Source: an uncultured Novosphingobium sp. (GTDB taxonomy: Bacteria > Pseudomonadota > Alphaproteobacteria > Sphingomonadales > Sphingomonadaceae). From it: a DNA stretch of 18,737 nt. Of the stretch, positions 7,046 to 13,546 are shown piece after piece (position 1 is the first letter of the stretch; each line of letters begins with the position of its first letter). A program made the translations under genes and the position numbers. The stretch is from the NCBI GenBank assembly GCA_937996535.1, contig CALKVF010000085.1:1-18737 (forward strand). Direction: 5' to 3'. The notes beneath the pieces are model-generated. The model was not told the origin of the DNA. It did no database searches and saw nothing but the letters and a program-made list of their open reading frames with translations.

Positions 7046-8794
7046 TCAGGCCGTGGGTGCGGGCTGCGATCCGCGCACCAGCCGCCCGGGCAGCGCGCCG
7101 CTCGCCTCGCCGTCGCGGTAGGTCACCTGACCCGCGACCATGGTGTGGCGATAGCCGCTGGCGCGCTGGAGCAGGCGCTTGCCGCCGGCAGGCAGGTCAT
7201 AGGCCATTTCGGGTCGGTGGCAGGCGAGCTTGTCAAAATCGATCACGTTGATGTCGGCGCGCATCCCCGGGGCGATCACCCCGCGATCGAGCAGGCCCAT
7301 CGCGCGGGCATTGTCGGCGGTCTGGCGCTTGATCAGCGTGGCGATGTCGATCCGGCCATGCTTGCGGTCGCGGCCCCAGTGCGAGAGCAGGTAGGTCGGG
7401 AAACTGCCGTCCGAAATCAGGCCGACATGGGCCCCGCCATCGCCCAGCCCCATCAGGGTGTTCTTCGCCCCCAGCATCTCGCCGGTGTCGTCGAGGTTGA
7501 AGTGGGCATAGTTGGCAAAGGGCAGCAGCATGAAATCGCGCCCGCCGTTCGCCACCATCAGGTCATAGGCCACCTCGTTGGCGCTGCGGCCCTCGCGCCG
7601 CGCCTGATGGGCGAGCGAGGTTTCCTCGGCCGGTTCGTAGTTCGGCGGATCACCCAGCGGGAAGATCATGCCGTAATTGGTCAGCACCCGTGTGGCGGTG
7701 AGCACCTGATTCTTTTCCACCTCGCCGCCGCCATCAGCCTCGAGCAGCAATTGCGCGCGGAACGCAGGATCACGCATCGCCGCCAGCCGCTCGTCAAAGG
7801 GCAGCGCCGAAATCTTCTGGTAGCTCGGCAGGTGGGAAAACGGGCTGGCACTGGCCTGCAACCCCAGCAACAGGCCGATCGGGCGCGGCGCGACCTGGGC
7901 CTTGATCTCAAGCCCTTCGGCATTGGCCTGATCGATCATGCCCAGCAGATCGCGCCAGCCATCGGGCTTGGAATGCGATTGCCCGAGCGAGAGCGACAGC
8001 GGCCGGCCCGATGCGGTGACGATCCGCTTCACCATCGCAAATTCGGTTTCGACATCGGGCTGGTTGAAGTCCGAAATCAGTTCGAGCACGCCCTTGCCGG
8101 CATCCTTCTGGCCCATGGCAATGCCCATCAGCTCGGCCTCGGTGGCGCGCAGCGAGGGGGTGGGATCGCCCTTCACCGTGCGATGGTTGAGCGTACGCGA
8201 CGTGGAAAAGCCGATCGCCCCGGCGGCCACGGCCTCGGCCGACAGGCGGCGCATCTGGGCAATGTCATCCGCGGTCGCGGCTTCAAGGTTGGCGCCGCGT
8301 TCGCCCATCACGAACACCCGCAGCGCACCGTGCGGCAGCTGGGCGCAGAGATCCATGTCGCGCGGGCGCGCATCGAGCGCATCGAGATATTCGGGAAAGC
8401 TCTGCCAGTTCCACGCCAGCCCTTCGTGGAGCGCGGTGCCGGGAATGTCCTCCACCCCTTCCATCAGCTCGACCAGCCGGTCCCGGTCTTGCGGCTTCAC
8501 CGGCGCAAAGCCGACCCCGCAATTGCCCATGACCGCCGTGGTCACGCCGTGCCAGCTTGATGGGGCCAGCTGGGTGTCCCAGGTGGCCTGGCCATCGTAG
8601 TGGGTGTGAACATCGACGAAGCCCGGGGTGACCAGCAGGCCGGCGGCATCGATTTCCTCGGCGCCGCGGTCATCGACCTTGCCCACGGCAACGATCCGCC
8701 CGCCGGCAATGGCGATATCGGCTTCGCGCAGCGCGCCGCCCGTCCCATCGGCGAGCGTCCCGCCCCGAATCACGCAATCGAGCTGCTTGCCCAT
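7046..8794 (-). CDS. Amidohydrolase, N-acyl-D-amino-acid deacylase (D-aminoacylase)-like
   Basis: This amidohydrolase-superfamily protein has 582 residues from the chosen start. The metal-binding HTH of the first strand is in GFVDVHTHYDGQ (residues 59-70), and the bridging cysteine of D-aminoacylases is in NCGVGF (residue 92). The catalytic aspartate is in GLGDGGAHVG (residue 452). The N- and C-terminal beta-sandwich parts (CVIRGGTLADGTGG; TMVAGQVTYRDG) are typical. In D-aminoacylase a histidine in a SHMR-type motif binds the second metal, but the equivalent stretch here reads ELISDF. The substrate may therefore differ. ATG at 8794 is preferred over 8809 because GGGAG lies 8 bp before it. The dioxygenase follows by 13 bp. 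Confidence 0.88.
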   Translation of the reverse strand: MGKQLDCVIRGGTLADGTGGALREADIAIAGGRIVAVGKVDDRGAEEIDAAGLLVTPGFVDVHTHYDGQATWDTQLAPSSWHGVTTAVMGNCGVGFAPVKPQDRDRLVELMEGVEDIPGTALHEGLAWNWQSFPEYLDALDARPRDMDLCAQLPHGALRVFVMGERGANLEAATADDIAQMRRLSAEAVAAGAIGFSTSRTLNHRTVKGDPTPSLRATEAELMGIAMGQKDAGKGVLELISDFNQPDVETEFAMVKRIVTASGRPLSLSLGQSHSKPDGWRDLLGMIDQANAEGLEIKAQVAPRPIGLLLGLQASASPFSHLPSYQKISALPFDERLAAMRDPAFRAQLLLEADGGGEVEKNQVLTATRVLTNYGMIFPLGDPPNYEPAEETSLAHQARREGRSANEVAYDLMVANGGRDFMLLPFANYAHFNLDDTGEMLGAKNTLMGLGDGGAHVGLISDGSFPTYLLSHWGRDRKHGRIDIATLIKRQTADNARAMGLLDRGVIAPGMRADINVIDFDKLACHRPEMAYDLPAGGKRLLQRASGYRHTMVAGQVTYRDGEASGALPGRLVRGSQPAPTA

Positions 8795-8854
8795 GCCACC
8801 GACTCCCATGTCTTGTTTGGGATCAGTAGAATGGGCTTCCGGGTCCGTGTCCAG

Positions 8855-8869
8855 CCCTGTCTGACAGGG
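8855..8869. repeat. Short perfect inverted repeat upstream of the amidohydrolase gene
   Basis: CCCTGT and ACAGGG flank a CTG spacer between the end of the unknown gene at 8885 and the amidohydrolase start. There is no T tract on either strand, so it is either a weak processing or pausing hairpin or an operator. Confidence 0.35.
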
Positions 8870-8884
8870 TGATGCGCGCGCCGC

Positions 8885-9412
8885 TCAGGCTGCGACCTGT
8901 TCGACCCATTCGGGATAGAAGCTGGGCGCGCGGCGCGACCAGCCCGGCGCGGTGGCCGCCGCTTCGCTGAGCGACTGGAGCAGGCCCTTGCGCCGCTCGG
9001 GCCGGATCTGCGGCAGGGCAGCAGCGGCGCAGAACGCCGCCGGCAGGAACGGACGCACTTCGGCGCCCAGCAGCCGTTCGTAGAGAAACCGGAACGCCGG
9101 GAAACTTTCCAGCCGTTCCTGCGCAAGATCGAAAGCCGCCAGCCGCACCAGCTGGCCGAAAAAGCCGTCCAGCCCATCGAATCCGCTATCGGCGGGAATT
9201 CCCCCGCGCAGCGCCTTCAACGCCTGATACGAAAGATACTGGCTGCGGATCGAGGCGCTTTCAGCGGCATCGCGGGCCCACAGCTTGAACGCATCCTGCC
9301 GGCCCAGCCCGATATCGAGACTGCGCTTGATGTAACGCTGCTCACACGGGCTGAAGCTTGCAAATTCGCGCAGTTCGGCGATCGCCTGCGATGCGGTAGC
9401 AGTATGGCTCAT
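8885..9412 (-). CDS. Unknown cytoplasmic protein, mostly alpha-helical
   Basis: I do not recognise this 175-residue protein. It begins MSHTATASQAIAELREFASF and appears to be helical throughout, with aromatic and arginine-rich segments (CEQRYIKRSLDIGLGRQDAF; ESFPAFRFLYERLLG). It has no signal peptide or membrane helix. The frame is open upstream to 9445, but ATG at 9412 has a GGGGGC ribosome-binding site 6 bp upstream and a more natural start. It lies between thiSG and the amidohydrolase on the same strand with gaps of about 75 bp on each side, so it probably has its own promoter. A CtrA-like sequence lies about 44 bp upstream. Confidence 0.7.
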   Translation of the reverse strand: MSHTATASQAIAELREFASFSPCEQRYIKRSLDIGLGRQDAFKLWARDAAESASIRSQYLSYQALKALRGGIPADSGFDGLDGFFGQLVRLAAFDLAQERLESFPAFRFLYERLLGAEVRPFLPAAFCAAAALPQIRPERRKGLLQSLSEAAATAPGWSRRAPSFYPEWVEQVAA

Positions 9413-9455
9413 GGCTTGCCCCCAGTTGGACCGGGAACAGATCACCAGAATAAGG

Positions 9456-9470
9456 TTATCATCCGATTAA
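9456..9470. promoter_or_regulatory. CtrA-like site upstream of the unknown gene
   Basis: TTAT-N7-TTAA on the plus strand (TTAA-N7-ATAA on the minus) differs by one base from the alphaproteobacterial CtrA consensus TTAA-N7-TTAA. It lies inside a GGTTA/TAACC inverted repeat (9454-9472) in an AT-rich patch 44 bp upstream of the start codon, a plausible promoter position. One such site can occur by chance. Confidence 0.35.
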
Positions 9471-9489
9471 CCCTGTCTGCGGGGTCCGA

Positions 9490-10482
9490 TCAGATCAGGC
9501 CGGCGAGCGGGCTGGAGGGATCGGCATATTTGCGCGTCGCCATGCGCCCGGCGAGATAGGAATCGCGCCCGGCCTCGACCGCCAGCTTCATCGCCCGCGC
9601 CATCCGCACCGGATCCTTGGCTTCGGCAATGGCGGTGTTCATCAGCACGCCATCAACCCCCAGCTCCATCGCCACGGCGGCATCGCTCGCCGTGCCGACC
9701 CCGGCATCGACCAGCACGGGGACGCTCGCGCCTTCGACGATCAGGCGGATCGTCACCCGGTTCTGGATGCCCAGCCCCGAGCCGATCGGCGCGCCCAGCG
9801 GCATCACCGCCACGGCGCCGGCTTCTTCGAGCTGCTTGGCCGCGATCGGATCATCGACGCAGTAAACCATCGGCAGGAAGCCCTCCTTGGCGAGGACTTC
9901 GGTGGCCTTCAGCGTTTCGCGCATGTCGGGGTAGAGCGTGCGGGCCTCGCCCAGCACTTCCAGCTTGACCAGATCCCAGCCGCCCGCCTCGCGCGCCAGG
10001 CGCAGCGTGCGGATCGCCTCGTCAGCGGTAAAGCAGCCGGCGGTGTTGGGCAGGTAGGTGATCTTCTTGGGATCGATGAAGTCGGTCAGCATCGGCGCCT
10101 TGGGGTCCGAGACGTTGACCCGGCGCACCGCCACCGTGACGATTTCCGCGCCCGAGGCTTCAAGCGCGGCGGCGTTCTGGGCAAAGTCCTTGTACTTGCC
10201 GGTGCCGACGATCAAGCGCGAGCGGAAGGTCCGCCCGGCCACGGTCCAGGTGTCGTCAGCGGACTTGTCGTCCTGCCCGCCGCCCACGAAATGGACGATT
10301 TCGAGCACGTCACCCTCGGCCAGCGGCACTCCGGCCAGCGTCGAACGCGGGACGATATCGCCATTGCGTTCAACCGCGACCTTGGCCGGATCAAGCTCCA
10401 GCGCGCGGACAAGATCGGCGATCGAACCGGGCGCGGCGCGGCGCGGTTCACCGTTTACGACAAGGGAAAGCTGTGCGGACAT
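9490..10482 (-). CDS. thiG: ThiS-ThiG fusion: sulfur carrier and thiazole synthase
   Basis: This 330-residue protein joins two thiamine-synthesis parts that are separate in most bacteria. Residues 1-69 are a ThiS-like ubiquitin fold ending in FVGGG. Residues about 76-330 are ThiG, which condenses deoxyxylulose phosphate, dehydroglycine and ThiS-borne sulfur into the thiazole phosphate. The Schiff-base lysine is Lys173 in WDLVKLEVLGE. GTGKYKD (93-99) and APIGSGLGIQN (231-241) are standard ThiG segments. Free ThiS must expose a C-terminal Gly-Gly to be thiocarboxylated, but here the glycines continue into ThiG, so processing or an altered mechanism is needed. The frame runs upstream into merC, but ATG 10482 is the natural start, 17 bp after merC. 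Confidence 0.94.
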   Translation of the reverse strand: MSAQLSLVVNGEPRRAAPGSIADLVRALELDPAKVAVERNGDIVPRSTLAGVPLAEGDVLEIVHFVGGGQDDKSADDTWTVAGRTFRSRLIVGTGKYKDFAQNAAALEASGAEIVTVAVRRVNVSDPKAPMLTDFIDPKKITYLPNTAGCFTADEAIRTLRLAREAGGWDLVKLEVLGEARTLYPDMRETLKATEVLAKEGFLPMVYCVDDPIAAKQLEEAGAVAVMPLGAPIGSGLGIQNRVTIRLIVEGASVPVLVDAGVGTASDAAVAMELGVDGVLMNTAIAEAKDPVRMARAMKLAVEAGRDSYLAGRMATRKYADPSSPLAGLI

Positions 10483-10499
10483 GGGTCCGCAGATAGCAA

Positions 10500-10871
10500 T
10501 CAGTGCGCGTGGCGCAAGTTGCGGATGTGTGCCCAGGCGAGGATCGCGACGCCGATGATGGTCAGGACCGCTTCCAGCGCGCCGTGGCCGACGAACAGCG
10601 CCAGCGCCATCAGCGTGATGCCCACGCCGCCGGCTTGCAGTGGCACCGGATCGCCGTGGCGCATCACGCCGAGCACCAGAGTGGCCGCGCCAACCCCGAT
10701 GGCAAGCGCGAGGCCAATGCGGTGAATCGCCGGAGCCAGCAGCACTTCGCCGCCCAGCCCGAGCCCGGCGACCAGCAGCAGCCCGGCCAGGCAATGCAGC
10801 GCGCAGAGCCCCGAAAGGAGCACGCCGAACCGGTCAAGCCGGTCGCGAATCGAGAGCAGGGCAGCACGCAT
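10500..10871 (-). CDS. MerC-family small membrane protein
   Basis: This is a 123-residue inner-membrane protein with about four hydrophobic helices. After a short basic N-terminus (MRAALLSIRDRLDRFG) the first helix carries GLCALHCLAGLLL with Cys23 and Cys27. MerC-type proteins bind a soft metal ion with such a pair of cysteines. Classical MerC imports mercury. Chromosomal homologues without mer genes, like this one, are of unknown function, and a role in zinc movement would fit the operator found here. The start is the ATG at 10871. A longer frame to 10928 would place the palindrome inside the coding region. thiSG follows by 17 bp, so the two form a likely operon. Confidence 0.85.
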   Translation of the reverse strand: MRAALLSIRDRLDRFGVLLSGLCALHCLAGLLLVAGLGLGGEVLLAPAIHRIGLALAIGVGAATLVLGVMRHGDPVPLQAGGVGITLMALALFVGHGALEAVLTIIGVAILAWAHIRNLRHAH

Positions 10872-10883
10872 TGCCCCGCCGAT

Positions 10884-10904
10884 GTATGTGACAATGTAAC
10901 ATAC
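10884..10904. promoter_or_regulatory. Probable Zur operator for merC-thiSG
   Basis: This 21-bp palindrome has outer arms GTATGT and ACATAC. Nine of the ten base pairs around the central A at 10894 are complementary. Its core, TGTGACAATGTAACA, is close to the alphaproteobacterial Zur pattern TGTTATAATATAACA as I remember it. It is AT-rich in a GC-rich region and ends 12 bp upstream of the merC start codon, where bound repressor would block transcription. ctaA starts 65 bp away on the other side, so an effect on that gene is possible but less likely. Confidence 0.75.
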
Positions 10905-10969
10905 CGCAAGCCCTGTCGGCCAGCGCAAGGTGCTTGCGCTTTGCCGCGCATCGACGCAGGGAGCGCTGC

Positions 10970-12025
10970 ATGGCTGCAGACTTGCTTCGTTCGCATTCGC
11001 CCCGCCCGCTCGCCCTTGCGCGCTGGCTGCTTGTGGTTGCCGCGCTGGTGGTGACGATGGTGGCGGTTGGCGGGATCACCCGGCTGACCGAATCCGGGCT
11101 GTCGATCACCGAATGGAAACCGGTGAGCGGCGCGATCCCCCCGCTAACCGAGGCTGACTGGCAGGCGCAGTTCGATGCCTACAAGCTGATCCCGCAATAT
11201 ACCGAGGTCAACGGCCCGGCCGGGATGACGCTGGCGCAGTACAAGCACATCTTCTTCTGGGAATGGTTCCACCGCCTGATCGGGCGCAGCATCGGGATCG
11301 CCTTTGCCGTGCCCTTCGCGTGGTTCTGGCTGCGCCGGCAGGTGCCGCAGGGCTATCACGGCCGCCTGCTGGCCCTGCTCGCGCTTGGCGGGCTGCAAGG
11401 CGTGGTCGGCTGGTGGATGGTCAAGTCCGGGCTGACCCACGACGTGAAGGTCAGCCATTTCCGCCTCGCCACCCACTTGCTGCTGGCATTGACCACGCTG
11501 GCCGGGCTGGTCTGGACCGCGCTTGACCTGCGCGCCGATGCCCGGGGCGAGCCCAAGGCCCGCCTCACCGGGCTGGGCGCGCTCGCGCTCGGCGCGTTGG
11601 CGCTGCAACTGTTCCTCGGCGCGCTGACTGCGGGCCTGCGCGCGGGCTATGTTGCGGGCTCGGGCTGGTTCAACTGGCAGGCTTGGCCGCTGATGCAAGG
11701 CCATCTCGTGCCCGAGGGAATCGACTGGTCGCAGGGTCTGGCCCATGCCGCGCTGTCCGATCCCTTCCTGGTTCACTTCATCCACCGCTGGTGGGCCTGG
11801 GTGGTGGTTGGCGTGCTGGTGGTGCTGGCCCGCCGGGTGCGCGCCGCGCATCGCCCGGCCTCGATCGCGATCCACAGCGCCTTTGGCACCCAGATCCTGC
11901 TCGGCATCGCCACGGTGATGAGCGGAATCGCGATCTGGCTGGCGGTGTTGCATCAGCTGGTCGGCGCGCTGCTGCTCGCCAGCGTCACCTGGGGCGCCCA
12001 CGCGCTGGGACGCAGCGCCAAGTAG
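10970..12025 (+). CDS. ctaA: Heme A synthase
   Basis: CtaA oxidises the C8 methyl group of heme O to a formyl group, producing the heme A of aa3-type cytochrome oxidase. The protein has 351 residues and eight predicted membrane helices arranged as two homologous four-helix halves. The four conserved heme-binding histidines are visible: His101 in HRLIGR, His169 in FRLATH, His272 in FIHRWW and His328 in VLHQLVG. The paired loop cysteines of the Bacillus type are absent, as expected for the alphaproteobacterial type. ATG at 10970 is preceded by AGGGAG at a good distance. A TTG upstream at 10934 keeps the frame but has less support. It is divergent from merC. Confidence 0.95.
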   Translation: MAADLLRSHSPRPLALARWLLVVAALVVTMVAVGGITRLTESGLSITEWKPVSGAIPPLTEADWQAQFDAYKLIPQYTEVNGPAGMTLAQYKHIFFWEWFHRLIGRSIGIAFAVPFAWFWLRRQVPQGYHGRLLALLALGGLQGVVGWWMVKSGLTHDVKVSHFRLATHLLLALTTLAGLVWTALDLRADARGEPKARLTGLGALALGALALQLFLGALTAGLRAGYVAGSGWFNWQAWPLMQGHLVPEGIDWSQGLAHAALSDPFLVHFIHRWWAWVVVGVLVVLARRVRAAHRPASIAIHSAFGTQILLGIATVMSGIAIWLAVLHQLVGALLLASVTWGAHALGRSAK

Positions 12026-12070
12026 CCGCCCGCGCGCCAACCCGCGCACAAACCGTTTGCAGACAAATGC

Positions 12071-12076
12071 TTGACG
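12071..12076 (+). promoter_or_regulatory. Possible -35 element upstream of the short ORF and exported protein
   Basis: CTTGACG lies in the gap after ctaA, 53 bp before the short ORF. A weak -10 such as GCCAAT would follow at 17 bp. TTGAC is the best-conserved part of alphaproteobacterial housekeeping promoters, but the missing clear -10 keeps this tentative. Confidence 0.35.
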
Positions 12077-12128
12077 CGGCCCCGCAGGCCTGTGCCAATG
12101 GGCGCGCACCGATGCGGAGGAAACCGGC

Positions 12129-12200
12129 GTGCTGTTCAAGACCGACGCCCGCCTGACCAGACAGGCCAGTGCCGCGTGGCCCCACGGAGCGGCGCGGTGA
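12129..12200 (+). CDS. Short ORF (23 codons) coupled to the exported protein gene
   Basis: A GTG start at 12129 follows a strong ribosome-binding site (GGAGG in CGGAGGAAACCGGC). The peptide begins MLFKTDARLTRQ and ends at a TGA that overlaps the next GTG start (GTGA, 12197-12200). The good ribosome site and the exact overlap suggest it is translated, either as a small protein or as a leader that loads ribosomes onto the next gene. It has no recognisable domain, signal or regulatory codon run. Its peptide may be irrelevant and only its translation matter. Confidence 0.5.
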   Translation: MLFKTDARLTRQASAAWPHGAAR

Positions 12201-12922
12201 TCCGCCGCGCGGTCCTGCTCGCGGGCGCTGCCGCACTTCTGCCACTGACGGCAAGCGGCAGCCCGGCCCGCGCCGAGGGCGAACCCGGCGCGCATTTCGA
12301 TGCGCCGCGCCAGCCGCTTATCCTCACCCGCACGCTGTGGCGCTCATTGCATGACGGGGCGCAGATCATGGTCCGCCGGCGCTATGCCCTGCGCATCGTT
12401 GCCAGCGGCGATGGCTACCGCATCGATGGCCGTCAGCTCGACGTGACGGTCGATGCGCCCGCCGAGGTTGCTGCCCTCGCGGGAATCGAACGCGCGCGGA
12501 TCGACGAAACGATGTTCCCGATGCAGCTCGACGCGCGCGGCCACATCGCCGCCCTGCCCGCGCCCGCCGCAGCAGCAGACCCCGCGCGGCAGGCCGGGAT
12601 CGACCTGTCACGGCGCATGGTGCGCGAAGCCGCCTTGCCCGCCGCCGCCCGGCTTGAGGCCGAACGCCAGATCACCGCTATTGCCGGCGCGGGCGCCAGC
12701 AGCACCTGGCCGCTCGACCTGTTTGACCCGAGCGGCGCCGACTTTACCGATCGCCGCGAAATCGCGCTGCCCGGCGGCGCGCGCGGCACGGTCGAAGTAG
12801 CGGTTCGCCATTTCTCCGGCAGCGCCGATGCCGGAGCCCGCGAGGTCGAACGCACGATCACCACGCGCCTCGATGGCACGGCGCGCGTCTCGCGCGAGGT
12901 CTGGACCCTCGCGCCGGAGTGA
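12197..12922 (+). CDS. Exported protein of unknown function
   Basis: This protein has 241 residues from the GTG start. The N-terminus (MIRRAVLLAGAAALLPLTAS, then SPARAEG) is a clear Sec signal peptide with an ARA-like cleavage site. The mature part looks beta-rich, with strands such as RYALRIVASGDGYRIDGRQL and a C-terminal RTITTRLDGTARVSREVWTL. I do not recognise the family, and it may be a periplasmic beta-sandwich. The GTG is chosen because GGAG lies 8 bp upstream, the signal peptide starts there, and it overlaps the short upstream ORF by 4 bp. The longer in-frame extension to 12071 has no signal and an unlikely composition. rplM lies downstream with its own promoter. Confidence 0.75.
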   Translation: MIRRAVLLAGAAALLPLTASGSPARAEGEPGAHFDAPRQPLILTRTLWRSLHDGAQIMVRRRYALRIVASGDGYRIDGRQLDVTVDAPAEVAALAGIERARIDETMFPMQLDARGHIAALPAPAAAADPARQAGIDLSRRMVREAALPAAARLEAERQITAIAGAGASSTWPLDLFDPSGADFTDRREIALPGGARGTVEVAVRHFSGSADAGAREVERTITTRLDGTARVSREVWTLAPE

Positions 12923-12934
12923 TCGGACAGCCGC

Positions 12935-12954
12935 AGAGGTATTATTTTACCTCT
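12935..12954. repeat. AT-rich perfect inverted repeat before the rplM promoter
   Basis: AGAGGTA and TACCTCT flank a TTATTT spacer. It lies 12 bp after the exported-protein gene and 20 bp before the -35-like TTGACT of rplM. No T tract follows on the plus strand, so it is not a standard terminator. It could still slow transcription, or be a protein-binding site for rplM. Confidence 0.5.
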
Positions 12955-12974
12955 CCACAAACCCGCCCGATCGC

Positions 12975-12980
12975 TTGACT
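12975..12980 (+). promoter_or_regulatory. Probable -35 element of the rplM-rpsI promoter
   Basis: CTTGACT lies 86 bp upstream of the rplM start codon. A -10 is not obvious; with a 17-bp spacer it would be GAAAGG at 12998. Ribosomal-protein operons usually have their own strong promoter, which supports the call. Confidence 0.5.
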
Positions 12981-13028
12981 TTTCTGGTCCATTAGCCGAA
13001 AGGGCCGCGTTCCCAAGCGTCCGGCCCA

Positions 13029-13065
13029 GCTGGTCCAGGGATTCGCAACGAATAGGAAGACCAGC
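13029..13065 (+). promoter_or_regulatory. RNA hairpin enclosing the rplM ribosome-binding site
   Basis: GCTGGTC at 13029-13035 pairs with GACCAGC at 13059-13065, ending one base before the ATG. Inside it ATTCG (13041-13045) pairs with CGAAT (13049-13053) around a CAA loop. The AGGAAG ribosome-binding site lies in the internal loop and the start of the 3' arm. A second possible stem (GGGCCG 13002-13007 with CGGCCC 13022-13027) precedes it. This layout would allow feedback control of translation by L13, a mode known for ribosomal-protein operons but not shown here. Confidence 0.55.
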
Positions 13066-13066
13066 C

Positions 13067-13546
13067 ATGAAGGCGCTCAGCAAGGTCACCCGGTCGATCA
13101 AGCCGGCCGAGGTGGAAAAGAAGTGGCATCTCATCGATGCCGATGGACTGGTGGTCGGGCGTCTCGCCGTGATCATCGCCAATCATCTGCGCGGCAAGCA
13201 CAAGCCGAGCTTCACCCCCCACGTCGATTGCGGCGATCACGTTGTCGTGATCAACGCCGACAAGGTGCGGCTGACGGGCAACAAGCTCAAGCAGAAGACC
13301 TATTACAAGCACACCGGTTATGCCGGCGGCATCAAGGAAGTCACCGCGGACAAGGTTCTCGGTGGTCGCTTCCCCGAGCGCGTGCTCGAAAAGGCAGTGG
13401 AACGCATGATTCCGCGCGGCCCGCTTGGCCGTGACCAGATGCGCGCCCTTCACCTCTATGCCGGCGCCGAGCACCCGCATGCGGGCACCCAGCCCCAGCC
13501 GCTCGACGTTGCTGCCCGCAACCGCAAGAACAAGGTGGGTGCCTGA
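13067..13546 (+). CDS. rplM: 50S ribosomal protein L13
   Basis: L13 is an early-assembly protein of the large ribosomal subunit. The 159-residue length is usual for alphaproteobacteria, with a C-terminal extension beyond the E. coli protein. Recognisable segments are KWHLIDADGLVVGRLA (about 20-35), GDHVVVINADKVRLTGNK (about 60-77), KTYYKHTGYAGG and ERMIPRGPLGR. AGGAAG lies 8 bp before the ATG. The TGA shares one base with the ATG of rpsI (TGATG), so the two are translationally coupled, the standard rplM-rpsI pair. Confidence 0.98.
   Translation: MKALSKVTRSIKPAEVEKKWHLIDADGLVVGRLAVIIANHLRGKHKPSFTPHVDCGDHVVVINADKVRLTGNKLKQKTYYKHTGYAGGIKEVTADKVLGGRFPERVLEKAVERMIPRGPLGRDQMRALHLYAGAEHPHAGTQPQPLDVAARNRKNKVGA

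Noticed and set aside
6995..8560. Long plus-strand open frame opposite the amidohydrolase
   Set aside because: It is antisense to a clear enzyme gene, with the His/Arg/Gln-rich composition typical of high-GC shadow frames.
10483..10794. Upstream extension of the ThiS-ThiG frame
   Set aside because: It is merC read in another frame. The ThiS domain starts naturally at 10482.
11144..12295. Long minus-strand open frame opposite ctaA
   Set aside because: Antisense to an intact heme A synthase with all four histidines. Composition is typical of a shadow.
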